A DNA stretch of 49,263 nucleotides from Algoriphagus sp. (GCA_023653075.1 JAMNXQ010000011.1:1-49263); one strand, 5' to 3'. Positions 24,991-33,907 are shown, numbered from the stretch's first letter. A program made the numbers and translations. Notes: generated by a model not told the origin, from the letters alone.

Positions 24991-26397
24991 ATGGAAAAGA
25001 ACACCTTATTTGATAAAATCTGGGATGCACACGTAGTCAAATCCGTGCCCGCTGGCCCTGATGTATTTTTCATCGACAAGCACTTCATTCACGAAGTGAC
25101 TTCGCCCGTGGCTTTCTTGAATTTGGAGAAAAGAGGGATAGGAGTAAAGTACCCACACCGAACCATTGCCACTCCTGATCACAACGTGCCTACGGTAGAT
25201 CAAGACCAGACAATCAAGGATAAGCTTTCCCGAATGCAAGTAGAAAAGCTTCGCGAGAATTGTGCGAAGTACGACATTGAATTGCATGACTTGGGCTCTG
25301 CACACCATGGTATCGTCCACGTGATCGGCCCTGAGTTGGGGGTAACTCAACCCGGAATGACCATTGTTTGTGGGGATTCACATACTTCCACGCACGGTGC
25401 TTTTGGAGCCATTGCTTTTGGTATCGGTACCTCCGAAGTGGAGATGGTATTGGCTACCCAATGCATCATGCAGTCCAAGCCCAAGAAGATGCGCATTTCT
25501 GTGGAAGGCGCGCTAGGAAAAGGGGTGACTTCCAAAGACATTATTCTCTACATCATCTCCAAAATCTCAGCAGCAGGTGCCACTGGCTATTTTGTAGAAT
25601 ATGCAGGTTCGACCATCCGAAGCCTATCCATGGAAGCTCGCATGACGATTTGCAACATGTCCATCGAAATGGGTGCTCGTGGAGGATTAATTGCTCCCGA
25701 TCAAACTACCTACGATTTTCTAAAAGGAAAGCAGTATGCTCCCGCAGGGGAAGACTGGGAAAAAGCGGTGGCCTATTGGAACACCTTGCGTACCGACGAT
25801 GGAGCAGTATTTGATGAAGAGTTGACTTTTGATGCTGCGGATATTGAACCGATGATTACCTATGGTACCAATCCAGGCATGGGCATCAAGGTAGTAGATA
25901 ACATCCCATCCACCGAGGGCATGGAAGGCTCCAACAAGACCTCTTACCTCAAAGCCTTAGACTACATGGGATTTGCACCAGGGGAACCAATCCTTGGAAA
26001 ATCGGTAGACTACGTATTTGTAGGTTCCTGTACCAACGGGCGTATCGAGGATATCCGTGCAGTAGCTCAATTTGTGAAAGGGCATAAAAAGGCAGATTCC
26101 ATTACTGCTTGGATTGTACCAGGATCTCGGGAAGTGGAAAAACAAGCCCAAGCCGAAGGATTGGTTGCTATTTTGGAAGAAGCAGGATTTGAACTTCGTC
26201 AACCAGGTTGCTCGGCTTGCCTTGCCATGAACGACGACAAGATTCCTGCTGGTAAATACGCTGTTTCTACTTCCAACAGAAACTTTGAAGGTCGGCAGGG
26301 ACCGGGTGCACGTACCTTACTCGCTTCTCCACTGACAGTGGCTGCTGTAGCCATTACGGGGAAAATCACCGATCCACGGGAAGTATTTAAAGCTTGA
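24991..26397 (+). CDS. leuC: 3-isopropylmalate dehydratase, large subunit
   Basis: Aconitase-family subunit carrying the [4Fe-4S] cluster; isomerises 2- to 3-isopropylmalate with LeuD. 468 residues, normal length. Cluster cysteines lie in [15 protein letters not shown] and in [36 protein letters not shown] is the family signature. It may also process citramalate for the isoleucine branch, as known for several organisms. Two bases separate it from leuA. Confidence 0.96.
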   Translation: MEKNTLFDKIWDAHVVKSVPAGPDVFFIDKHFIHEVTSPVAFLNLEKRGIGVKYPHRTIATPDHNVPTVDQDQTIKDKLSRMQVEKLRENCAKYDIELHDLGSAHHGIVHVIGPELGVTQPGMTIVCGDSHTSTHGAFGAIAFGIGTSEVEMVLATQCIMQSKPKKMRISVEGALGKGVTSKDIILYIISKISAAGATGYFVEYAGSTIRSLSMEARMTICNMSIEMGARGGLIAPDQTTYDFLKGKQYAPAGEDWEKAVAYWNTLRTDDGAVFDEELTFDAADIEPMITYGTNPGMGIKVVDNIPSTEGMEGSNKTSYLKALDYMGFAPGEPILGKSVDYVFVGSCTNGRIEDIRAVAQFVKGHKKADSITAWIVPGSREVEKQAQAEGLVAILEEAGFELRQPGCSACLAMNDDKIPAGKYAVSTSNRNFEGRQGPGARTLLASPLTVAAVAITGKITDPREVFKA

Positions 26398-26402
26398 AAA
26401 TA

Positions 26403-26417
26403 CCTGCCTACGGCAGG
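26403..26417. repeat. CCTGCC palindromic repeat between leuC and leuD
   Basis: CCTGCC-TAC-GGCAGG, followed by a partial second copy CAGGCG, in the 90-base gap between leuC and leuD. It belongs to the same family as the palindrome at 1120. No T-run follows, so it should not terminate transcription, but a hairpin here could affect mRNA stability or leuD translation. Confidence 0.65.
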
Positions 26418-26487
26418 CAGGCGAAATTTATGGAGTGCGGGGAAAAGACTACCCGAAGTCCTATTTGACCACCTTTGAACGAAAAAA

Positions 26488-27078
26488 ATGGCTTACGATA
26501 AATTTACCATCCTACAGAGTACAGTAGTACCCCTTTCGACAGAGAATGTGGATACAGACCAAATCATCCCCGCTCGCTTTTTAAAGGCAACAGAAAGAGA
26601 AGGCTTTGGAGACAACCTGTTTCGCGATTGGCGCTACGACTCTGCTGGAACGCCAAAGACAGATTTTGTGCTCAATGATTCCACTTACAGCGGAAAAATT
26701 CTTGTTGCGGGAAAAAACTTTGGATGCGGATCGAGCCGAGAACATGCCGTTTGGGCCTTGTATGACTATGGCTTTCGCTGTGTAGTATCCAGCTTTTTTG
26801 CAGATATCTTTAAAAACAACTGCCTCAATATCGGCGTACTGCCTGTGACGGTGACGCCTGCGTTTGCAGATAAACTTTTTGCTGCCATAGCTGCAGATCC
26901 GCTAACCGAAGTGGAAGTAAACTTACCAAAACAAACGATCACCTTACTTGCTACGGGGGATGCTGAATCCTTTGATATCAACGAATACAAGAAGGACAAC
27001 ATGCAGCATGGGTTCGATGACATCGATTACCTAATCAACATGGCTACAGAAATCGAAGGCTTTGAAGCCAAGCGATAA
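26488..27078 (+). CDS. leuD: 3-isopropylmalate dehydratase, small subunit
   Basis: Swivel-domain partner of LeuC, 196 residues. Motifs: TENVDTDQIIPARFLK near the N-terminus and AGKNFGCGSSREHAVWALYDYGF, which carries substrate-binding residues; ADIFKNNCLNIGVLPV follows. It is separated from leuC by a 90-base gap containing a palindromic repeat, the largest gap inside the operon. Confidence 0.95.
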   Translation: MAYDKFTILQSTVVPLSTENVDTDQIIPARFLKATEREGFGDNLFRDWRYDSAGTPKTDFVLNDSTYSGKILVAGKNFGCGSSREHAVWALYDYGFRCVVSSFFADIFKNNCLNIGVLPVTVTPAFADKLFAAIAADPLTEVEVNLPKQTITLLATGDAESFDINEYKKDNMQHGFDDIDYLINMATEIEGFEAKR

Positions 27079-27090
27079 ACTGAGTTAAGC

Positions 27091-28629
27091 ATGGAGGCAC
27101 GAAGATTGGAACTGATGGATACAACCTTGAGGGATGGCGAACAGACCTCAGGCGTATCTTTTTTGCCCTCCGAAAAGCTTCACCTCGCCAAGGCACTCTT
27201 GGAAGAATTAAAAGTAGACCGCATCGAAGTAGCTTCTGCTCGCGTGTCAGCGGGGGAACTAGAGGGAGTGCAGCGCATCACCCAATGGGCAGCTCAAAAA
27301 GGGTATTTGGACAAAGTAGAAGTCCTGGGATTTGTGGACACCCCCATTTCTGTGGATTGGATTGTGGAGGCCGGTGCCCAGGTGCTCAATTTACTAACCA
27401 AAGGTTCCCTCAATCACCTTGTTCATCAATTAAAGAAAACGCCCGAGGAACATTTTTCCGAAATCCGCCAGTGCATTGCCTATGCTCTGGATCAAGGGCT
27501 TCAGGTAAATGTCTACTTGGAAGACTGGTCCAATGGGATGCGTAGCTCTCGGGACTATACGCTAAGCCTCATCGAAATGCTTGCGCAGCAACCCATTCAG
27601 CGAGTGATGCTTCCAGATACGTTGGGCATCCTTTCTCCTGCAGAGGTAAGCGACTTTTTTGGGGAGGTAATCTCCAAATTCCCTTCTTTACGATTCGATT
27701 TCCATGGACACAACGATTACGATTTGGCAGTAGCCAACGTGCTTGAGGCAGTGCTTCAGGGGGTGTCTGGTATTCATAGCACCATCAATGGGCTAGGTGA
27801 ACGGGCGGGAAATGCTCCTTTGGAATCCGTCGTAGCCGTGATTAAGGATTTTACGGATTTGGAAATCGGCGTTCAGGAACAAAAGATCTTTCGGGTATCC
27901 AAGTTGGTGGAACAATTTTCCGGGCAATACATTCCTGCCAATAAGCCCGTGGTAGGAGAAAATGTATTTACCCAAACTGCCGGCATTCATGCCGATGGGG
28001 ATCAAAAAAAGAGTTTGTACTTCAATCAATTGCTGCCCGAGCGATTTGGTAGAGAGCGAAAATATGCCCTAGGCAAAACCTCAGGGAAGGCCAATATTTC
28101 AAAAAATCTGGAGGCCCTGGGAATTTCTTTGGAGCCGGATGAATTGGCTCGCGTCACCCAGCGAATCATCGAATTGGGAGACAAAAAGGAACGAGTGACT
28201 ACGGAGGACCTGCCCTACATCATTTCCGATGTCCTCCAAAACAATTCATTTACCAAAAACATCAGCATAGATGGGTACCACATGACCCAATCCAAAGGCC
28301 TAAAGCCTTCGGTTCAATTGCGACTCAAGGTGTACGACAGCTACCACGATGCCACTGCTACGGGTGATGGACAGTACGATTCGTTTATGAAGGCAGTGAG
28401 CCTGATTTATGCTTCTTTGCAAAAAGACCTACCCAAATTAGTTGATTACCACGTGACCATTCCTCCAGGGGGAAAAACCGACGCTTTTGTGGAGACGGTT
28501 ATCACCTGGGAATATGGAGGTCGATTCAAAACCAAAGGATTGGATCCAGACCAAACCGTAGCTGCCATGATGGCTACAGAAAAAATGTTGAATATCATGG
28601 ATAAGTACCCAAAGGAAATTCATCCGTAA
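27091..28629 (+). CDS. second LeuA-family synthase, probable (R)-citramalate synthase
   Basis: 512-residue enzyme of the isopropylmalate/homocitrate/citramalate synthase family. It shares [13 protein letters not shown] (residues 9-21), DFHGHNDYDLAVAN (metal-binding His), NGLGERAGNAPLESVVAVI and a C-terminal LeuA regulatory domain (LRLKVYDSYHDATATGDGQYDSFMKAV), but is clearly different from LeuA upstream. Position between leuD and leuB, in an operon with ilvBNCD but no ilvA, suggests citramalate synthase, which would feed 2-ketobutyrate to isoleucine from pyruvate and acetyl-CoA. A second isopropylmalate synthase or homocitrate synthase remains possible. Substrate is inferred from context only. 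Confidence 0.75.
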   Translation: MEARRLELMDTTLRDGEQTSGVSFLPSEKLHLAKALLEELKVDRIEVASARVSAGELEGVQRITQWAAQKGYLDKVEVLGFVDTPISVDWIVEAGAQVLNLLTKGSLNHLVHQLKKTPEEHFSEIRQCIAYALDQGLQVNVYLEDWSNGMRSSRDYTLSLIEMLAQQPIQRVMLPDTLGILSPAEVSDFFGEVISKFPSLRFDFHGHNDYDLAVANVLEAVLQGVSGIHSTINGLGERAGNAPLESVVAVIKDFTDLEIGVQEQKIFRVSKLVEQFSGQYIPANKPVVGENVFTQTAGIHADGDQKKSLYFNQLLPERFGRERKYALGKTSGKANISKNLEALGISLEPDELARVTQRIIELGDKKERVTTEDLPYIISDVLQNNSFTKNISIDGYHMTQSKGLKPSVQLRLKVYDSYHDATATGDGQYDSFMKAVSLIYASLQKDLPKLVDYHVTIPPGGKTDAFVETVITWEYGGRFKTKGLDPDQTVAAMMATEKMLNIMDKYPKEIHP

Positions 28630-28639
28630 TTTTATACCT

Positions 28640-29707
28640 ATGAAAATGAAAATAGCACTCCTGTCTGGCGACGGCATTGGGCCGGAGGTAATTGCTCAGG
28701 CAGTAAAAGTGGTTGAAGCCATTGGAAAGAAATTTGGCCACCACATCACCTTCGAAAAAGGTTTGGTAGGGGCTTGTGCCATAGATGCAACAGGGGATCC
28801 CTATCCGGATGCTACCCATGAAATATGTGTGGGAGCTGATGCGGTTCTTTTCGGGGCTATTGGTGATCCTAAATACGACAACGATCCCAAAGCAAAGGTT
28901 CGTCCAGAGCAGGGCTTATTGCGCATGCGTCAGAAGTTAGGACTCTTTGCCAATGTTCGCCCCACCTTTACCTTTCCTTCCTTAGTACACAAATCTCCCC
29001 TCAAGTTGGACCGAGTGGATGGGGTAGATCTAGTTTTTTTTAGGGAACTGACCGGAGGCATCTATTTCGGGGAGCCTAGAGGCAGAAACGAACAAGGAAC
29101 CAAAGCTTTTGATACCAACGTCTACAGCAAGGAGGAGATTGTGCGTTTGGCTCGTATGGGTTTTGAAGCTGCGCAAAAGCGGAGAAAACTACTGACCTGC
29201 GTGGACAAGGCAAACGTAATGGCTACTTCCAGATTGTGGAGAGAAACCGTCCAAGAATTGGCACCTGAGTATCCAGATGTAAAAGTAGAATATGAATTTG
29301 TGGATGCCGTAGCCATGCGATTAATCCAATGGCCCAAGGCCTACGATGTGTTGATCACCGAGAATCTATTTGGAGATATTTTGACTGACGAGGCCTCTGT
29401 GATCTCTGGTTCGATGGGCTTGATGCCTTCGGCCTCCTTGGGAGCCAAGGTGAAGCTATTCGAACCAATCCACGGTTCTTATCCTCAAGCTGCTGGCAAG
29501 GACATTGCCAATCCGCTGGGGACCATTCTATCTGCTTCCATGATGTTCGATTATGCATTTGGATTGGAAGCTGAAGCCAAATTGATCAGCGATGTAGTCA
29601 ACCAATCGCTAGCTGAAGGAATCGTCACCGAAGATATCGCTGAAGGAGGGAAGGCCTACAAAACCTCCGAAATAGGAGACTGGCTGGCAGCTCGAATTTT
29701 GAGTTAA
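28640..29707 (+). CDS. leuB: 3-isopropylmalate dehydrogenase
   Basis: Oxidises 3-isopropylmalate with NAD and decarboxylates it to 2-ketoisocaproate; may also act on methylmalate in the citramalate route. 355 residues. Motifs: LSGDGIGPEVIAQAVKV, RMRQKLGLFANVRP (substrate Arg residues), CVDKANVMATSRLWR (catalytic Lys), and LFEPIHGSYPQAAGKDIANP near the NAD site. Last gene of the operon, followed at once by a strong hairpin. Confidence 0.96.
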   Translation: MKMKIALLSGDGIGPEVIAQAVKVVEAIGKKFGHHITFEKGLVGACAIDATGDPYPDATHEICVGADAVLFGAIGDPKYDNDPKAKVRPEQGLLRMRQKLGLFANVRPTFTFPSLVHKSPLKLDRVDGVDLVFFRELTGGIYFGEPRGRNEQGTKAFDTNVYSKEEIVRLARMGFEAAQKRRKLLTCVDKANVMATSRLWRETVQELAPEYPDVKVEYEFVDAVAMRLIQWPKAYDVLITENLFGDILTDEASVISGSMGLMPSASLGAKVKLFEPIHGSYPQAAGKDIANPLGTILSASMMFDYAFGLEAEAKLISDVVNQSLAEGIVTEDIAEGGKAYKTSEIGDWLAARILS

Positions 29708-29712
29708 GCTTT

Positions 29713-29755
29713 AAACTAAAAACACCACCTCGAAACGGGGTGGTGTTTTAGTTTA
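29713..29755. terminator. bidirectional terminator, leuB / hepT
   Basis: AAACTAAAAACACCACC pairs with GGTGGTGTTTTAGTTT with one bulged A, around the loop TCGAAACG. The long A/T flanks give T-runs in both directions. It separates the convergent leuB and HEPN genes, and the hepT stop codon lies within its right arm. Confidence 0.85.
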
Positions 29756-30083
29756 AGAGTTGATCTAATTGAAAAACTAATTCTTCTAGGTCCTGGGTTA
29801 GGATGGACCATACAATTTCATAGTCAATCCCAAAATAGTCGTGAACGATTCGATTTCTAAAGCCTCGTAATTTTTTCCATTCAATTTGAGGATTATCAGA
29901 CCTAAAATCTTCGTCAATACGCAGGGAAGCTTCGCCTATAATTTCAAAATTTCGTACTACCGCATCTATGGTTTTGTCATCAGCTAAAAAATCCTCAAAT
30001 GATAAGCCCTGAGTATATTTAAGAATTTTTTCAGCTGCTTCCTTCATATCCAGGAGCAGTAAGTCACTGGATCTTTTAGACAT
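29748..30083 (-). CDS. hepT: HepT-like HEPN ribonuclease toxin (DUF86)
   Basis: 111-residue all-alpha HEPN protein. The RNase motif RX4HXY is intact in GFRNRIVHDYFGID (Arg76, His81, Tyr83); the Tyr is the residue AMPylated by the MNT partner in studied HepT/MntA systems. It overlaps the upstream nucleotidyltransferase gene by 8 bases, as expected for a toxin-antitoxin pair. The known role is tRNA or mRNA cleavage with growth arrest or phage defence; that it does so here is inference. Confidence 0.88.
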   Translation of the reverse strand: MSKRSSDLLLLDMKEAAEKILKYTQGLSFEDFLADDKTIDAVVRNFEIIGEASLRIDEDFRSDNPQIEWKKLRGFRNRIVHDYFGIDYEIVWSILTQDLEELVFQLDQLLN

Positions 30084-30366
30084 AGATTAACTCGTCTTTG
30101 ATTTGTTCGAGATAGCGTGGTTTAATTCCTTTTTTTGAAACCAAATCCACTTTGATACCGAGCAGTTCTTCTAGTTCATCTCCTAGTTCAATAAACTCCG
30201 AACCTACGCTACTGTGAAATTCCACAAGCACATCTAAATCGCTCTTTGGGCTTTGTTCCTCGCGTGCGTAGGAACCAAAAATCGCAAGCTCTTTGATTGG
30301 GTATTTTTGGAACAAGGATTTTTTTTGTTCCATTAACCTTTTTCTTATGGCGTTGAGCTGGTTCAT
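30076..30366 (-). CDS. mntA: MntA-like nucleotidyltransferase antitoxin
   Basis: Minimal nucleotidyltransferase with the motif GSX10DXD intact: FGSYAREEQSPKSDLDVLVEF. In studied pairs such MNT proteins AMPylate the HepT tyrosine and so neutralise it. I prefer the ATG at 30366 (96 residues, starting MNQLNAIRKRL), which matches the usual distance to the FGS motif; an upstream ATG at 30417 would add 17 residues including a HHHH run. It lies first in the pair and diverges from the truA-like gene. Confidence 0.85.
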   Translation of the reverse strand: MNQLNAIRKRLMEQKKSLFQKYPIKELAIFGSYAREEQSPKSDLDVLVEFHSSVGSEFIELGDELEELLGIKVDLVSKKGIKPRYLEQIKDELIYV

Positions 30367-30422
30367 GAAGTGATGATGATGGATAGGACAACCTAAAGGA
30401 TAGGTACTTTGAAGCATTCTAA

Positions 30423-30454
30423 TTGAACAATATACTTAAATATACCTATTTTTC
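30423..30454 (+). promoter_or_regulatory. candidate promoter of the truA-like gene
   Basis: TTG at 30423-30425, a 21-base spacer and TATTTTTC at 30447-30454, one mismatch to TAnnTTTG. This makes the downstream ATG at 30465 the likely translation start, close to the transcription start. Confidence 0.45.
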
Positions 30455-30464
30455 GGCTGTAAAT

Positions 30465-31241
30465 ATGCAGCATAAACCTTTCTCCTACCTTTTTTCCATT
30501 TCCTACTTTGGGGCTCGCTTCAAAGGATGGGCGAAGCAACCCGAACAGCCTACGGTGGAGGGGAAGTTGGAGCGGGTACTCCGATTTGTCTTGGAGGAGC
30601 GTCACTTTACCTTGATTGGTTCTAGCCGGACGGACTCTGGCGTAAGCTGTAGAAAGGGCTATGTGCAGCTTTTTGTGGAGGAGAAAATTGAATTTGAAGC
30701 TCTTTTAGAAACGATCAATGTCCACCTTGGAGGAGATATTCACCTAGAAGGGGTTGAGCCCATTGCTCGGGACTTCAACTTGATTCAATCAGTTCAACAA
30801 AAAACCTACCGCTATTTCTTCGCCTCTCCCCAGGACTTTCATCCCTTTGCTTCCTCGTTTGTCTCCGCGGTTCCCTTTTCCAACTCCCTAGATCAAATGC
30901 AGGCCTTGGGAAACTTGTTTGTAGGCGTTCACAACTTTAAGGCTTTTTGCCAAGCGGCTTCTACCAAATCTTCCTACGAAAGGAGCGTGGAGGCAGTCTC
31001 TGTGTTTGTGTCAAATGACTTGACTTCTCCCTTTGCTCCAGCACAAGTTGGGGTAATAGAGGTAGTTGGGCAGGGTTTTTTGCACCATCAGGTGCGCAAG
31101 ATGGTCTATGCGATTTGGAACTGGAATGCTGCGCAAATCCAGGAGCGCTTGGAAAATCCAGAAGGGGACTGGACTCCCGTGCCCACGGCACCTGCCAATG
31201 GACTGGTTCTCTGGGATACGGTGCTCGAAAAAAAGAATTAA
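30465..31241 (+). CDS. truA: TruA-family tRNA pseudouridine synthase
   Basis: Isomerises uridines 38-40 of tRNA anticodon stems. 258 residues from the ATG at 30465; an in-frame TTG at 30423 lies in the promoter. Motifs: SISYFGARFKGWAKQPEQPTVEGKLE, the catalytic SRTDSGVSCRKGYVQL (standard form GRTDAGVHA, so the Asp is kept but its surroundings differ), and GVHNFKAFCQA, HHQVRKMVYAIW. The altered active-site loop suggests a divergent member. The TAA overlaps the stop of the convergent GNAT gene at a shared TTAA. Confidence 0.85.
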   Translation: MQHKPFSYLFSISYFGARFKGWAKQPEQPTVEGKLERVLRFVLEERHFTLIGSSRTDSGVSCRKGYVQLFVEEKIEFEALLETINVHLGGDIHLEGVEPIARDFNLIQSVQQKTYRYFFASPQDFHPFASSFVSAVPFSNSLDQMQALGNLFVGVHNFKAFCQAASTKSSYERSVEAVSVFVSNDLTSPFAPAQVGVIEVVGQGFLHHQVRKMVYAIWNWNAAQIQERLENPEGDWTPVPTAPANGLVLWDTVLEKKN

Positions 31242-31735
31242 AGCGCTAATTCCATCACCGCATCATCCATCACGTATCCATTGCCGATGTCGATGACCTC
31301 CTTGTAGGTTTCTACAAATCCTTGGCTCCTATAAAAATCAATTGCTTTTTGGTTGTCCTTATTCACATTCAGGGTCAGAATTTGTTGACCTGCTGCTCGT
31401 GCTCGGTTCGCCACTTCTTGAAGGAGGGCTTTTCCAGTACCTTTTCCATGGCTGCTAGGGAGTAAGTACAATTTATGAAGTTTGGCCTTCGTGCCTTCTT
31501 TGTAGAAGAGTTCGAATCCAGCAAATCCAATTGCAGTTCCCTGCGCTTCAGCAATCAAAAAAGTATGGCCCTCCTCCACTTGTGATTCGAGTAGCGGCAG
31601 GTCATACATCCAATTCAGCATGTAGGCAATCTGTTCCTCACTCAAAATAGCTCCAAAGGTCGAGGGCCAAGTTTGGTGCGCGATGTGGTGTACTTTGGAG
31701 AGCTCTTCTTTTGCAATTTGTCTGAGTTGAACCAT
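31238..31735 (-). CDS. GNAT family N-acetyltransferase
   Basis: 165-residue acetyl-CoA-dependent acyltransferase. Motif A is LYLLPSSHGKGTGKALLQEVANRA with the pyrophosphate loop HGKGTG, and motif B is LNVNKDNQKAIDFYRSQGFVETYKEVIDIGNGYVMDDAVM, typical of the RimI-like/GNAT group acting on small molecules. It starts 24 bases after the E1 dehydrogenase gene on the same strand and may share its transcript. Substrate unknown. Confidence 0.85.
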   Translation of the reverse strand: MVQLRQIAKEELSKVHHIAHQTWPSTFGAILSEEQIAYMLNWMYDLPLLESQVEEGHTFLIAEAQGTAIGFAGFELFYKEGTKAKLHKLYLLPSSHGKGTGKALLQEVANRARAAGQQILTLNVNKDNQKAIDFYRSQGFVETYKEVIDIGNGYVMDDAVMELAL

Positions 31736-31759
31736 GGGGGTTGAATTTCTGGTTTGCGC

Positions 31760-33763
31760 TTAAAAAGCAAGCAGTTCTTGAAGTTTCACCTTGAATCTTT
31801 CCGTAGGTAAGAATTGCTTTTCCAAGTTGGGAGCAAAAGGAACAGGTGTGTCCAAACTTGCTTCCCGCATCACAGGAGCGTCTAGCCAAGAGAAGCAGTG
31901 CTCCGAAATCCAGGCGCATATTTCTGCACCAATCCCACCGGTAAGCGTGTCTTCGTGTAGGAAAATGACTTTTCCCGTCTTTTTAACTGTTGCTGCTACC
32001 GCTTCCTGATCCCAAGGGAGCAAGGTACGGAGGTCTAAAATGTCAGCAGAAATGCCCAACTCTTCTACGGCCTTGGTGGCCCAATGCACGCCCATGCCGT
32101 AGGTAATGATGGAAACCTGTGTTCCAGTGGCTGCTAGGGCCGCTTTCCCGATTTCTACCGTGTAGTAGCTATCTGGCACCGGTCCCGAGATGGATCGGTA
32201 GAGGAGTTTGTGCTCAAAGTAGAGGTAAGGATTCGGGTCTTCCAAAGCCGCATTGAGAAGCCCTTTGGCATCGTGAGGATTGGAAGGATAGACGATTTTT
32301 AAACCTGGGGTATGAAAAAACCAGGCTTCGTTGGATTGCGAGTGAAAGGGTCCAGCAGCCGTACCAGCTCCGGTAGGCATTCGAATCACTACATCCGCAT
32401 TTTGACCCCAGCGGTAATGGATTTTGGCTAGATTGTTTACAATTTGATTGAAGCCGACACTCACAAAGTCGGCAAACTGCATTTCGACCATGGCCTTAAA
32501 GCCTTTGATGGAGAGTCCAAGTCCTGCGCCAATGATGGCACTTTCGCATAGGGGCGTGTTGCGCACTCGATCCCCTCCAAATTGGGCTTTGAAACCATCC
32601 GTAATTTTGAATACTCCTCCATAATCCCCGATGTCCTGGCCCATCAGCACTAGGTTGGGGTATTTTTCCATGGATTGGCGAAGGCCATCGCTGATCGCAT
32701 CGATGAAGCGCTTATCGGTTTGGGCAGGGCCTGGAGCCTGCACGCTTTGTGTCCAGGGGGCATACACATCGCCCAATTCCTTTTCCACCTGCGCATTCAC
32801 CGCTTCTTCCGCAAAGGCAATTTCTAAGGCGTCGTTGATTTGGGTTTTAATTTTTGTATTGAGTGTTTCTTTGAGCGCCTCATTCAACACACCAATGGAA
32901 GTGAGGTAATCCTCGTAGCGGTCTACGGGATCCAGTTGCCCCCATTCTTCCATCATGAATTTGGGGACATACTTGGTGCCCGATGCTTCCTCGTGTCCCC
33001 GCATGCGGAAGGTGATTGCTTCGACGAGTACAGGTCTTGGATTTTCACGAAGATCCTCTGCTAGCCTGAGGATGGTATCGTAAACCTCCAATACATTGTT
33101 GCCATGAATCCGTATTGCCTCCATGCCATATCCCGGGCCCTTTTCGGTGAAGTATTGAAAGGCAAACTGCTCCTCACTAGGGGTGGAAAGACCATAGCCA
33201 TTGTGCTCCACGACAAAGATCACCGGTAGTTTCCAGACTGCGGCCACATTCAATCCTTCATGAAAGTCTCCTTCTGAGCTCGCGCCATCTCCAGAAAAGA
33301 CCAGAGTCACTTTTTTCTCATCTGCAAGTTTGTGTGCCAAACCAATCCCATCTGCCAAGGCGAGCTGAGGGCCCAAATGGGAAATCATACCCACTACATG
33401 GTGTTCGATGCTTCCAAAGTGGAAAGAGCGATCTCTGCCCTTGGTAAAGCCCAACTCTTTGCCCTGAAACTGTGCAAATAGGCGCTCGAGAGGCATATTT
33501 TTGCCCGTGAAGATTCCTAAGTTGCGGTGCATGGGAAGGATAAACTCATCCGAAGCAAGGGCATTTACCGCACCAATCGAAATGGCTTCCTGCCCCCATC
33601 CACTAAACCACTTGGAGATCCGTCCCTGACGAAGCAGAATCAGCATTTTCTCTTCAATTCTTCGCGGTACTAGCAAGGATTCGTAGAGCTTCAGCAGGGT
33701 CTCGTCTGAATAATTTTTTCGATCAAAAGTTAATTTTTGGGCGTTTGGGGCGGTGAATTCCAT
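31760..33763 (-). CDS. 2-oxoacid dehydrogenase E1, fused alpha and beta subunits
   Basis: 667-residue thiamine diphosphate E1 component. The alpha part (residues 1-330) has the cofactor motif GDGASSEGDFHEGLNVAAVWKLPVIFVVEHN and FRMRGHEEAS. The beta part (about 345-667) has GQDIGDYGGVFKITDGF, FADFVSVGFNQIVNNLAKIHYRWG, RMPTGAGTAAGPFHSQSNE and the C-terminal Rossmann-like EELGISADILDLRTLLPWD. The fusion and sequence point to branched-chain 2-oxoacid dehydrogenase rather than pyruvate dehydrogenase; E2 and E3 are not in the window. If so it degrades the keto acids made by the nearby ilv/leu operon, or primes branched fatty acids. Confidence 0.9.
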   Translation of the reverse strand: MEFTAPNAQKLTFDRKNYSDETLLKLYESLLVPRRIEEKMLILLRQGRISKWFSGWGQEAISIGAVNALASDEFILPMHRNLGIFTGKNMPLERLFAQFQGKELGFTKGRDRSFHFGSIEHHVVGMISHLGPQLALADGIGLAHKLADEKKVTLVFSGDGASSEGDFHEGLNVAAVWKLPVIFVVEHNGYGLSTPSEEQFAFQYFTEKGPGYGMEAIRIHGNNVLEVYDTILRLAEDLRENPRPVLVEAITFRMRGHEEASGTKYVPKFMMEEWGQLDPVDRYEDYLTSIGVLNEALKETLNTKIKTQINDALEIAFAEEAVNAQVEKELGDVYAPWTQSVQAPGPAQTDKRFIDAISDGLRQSMEKYPNLVLMGQDIGDYGGVFKITDGFKAQFGGDRVRNTPLCESAIIGAGLGLSIKGFKAMVEMQFADFVSVGFNQIVNNLAKIHYRWGQNADVVIRMPTGAGTAAGPFHSQSNEAWFFHTPGLKIVYPSNPHDAKGLLNAALEDPNPYLYFEHKLLYRSISGPVPDSYYTVEIGKAALAATGTQVSIITYGMGVHWATKAVEELGISADILDLRTLLPWDQEAVAATVKKTGKVIFLHEDTLTGGIGAEICAWISEHCFSWLDAPVMREASLDTPVPFAPNLEKQFLPTERFKVKLQELLAF

Positions 33764-33829
33764 AGAGGGTAATTTTCGAAACTAAGGTACACCAAGACAA
33801 ATAAACCCCAAAAGGTTTGGGGGAGGAAT

Positions 33830-33907
33830 GGCTAAAAATAAACAGGAGGCGGAGGTAATTTACTCTCCTGCAATGCGCCCCGACTCGCATCGGGGGCTAA
33901 AAATAAA
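33830..33907 (+). repeat. hairpin segment between 13-bp direct repeats
   Basis: Two perfect copies of GGCTAAAAATAAA (33830-33842 and 33895-33907) flank 52 bases that contain the inverted repeat CCCCGA-CTCGCA-TCGGGG (33878-33895, sharing its last G with the second copy). The arrangement resembles a small palindromic element with a target-site duplication. The rest of the 33764-34119 gap holds no gene that I can support. Confidence 0.6.
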
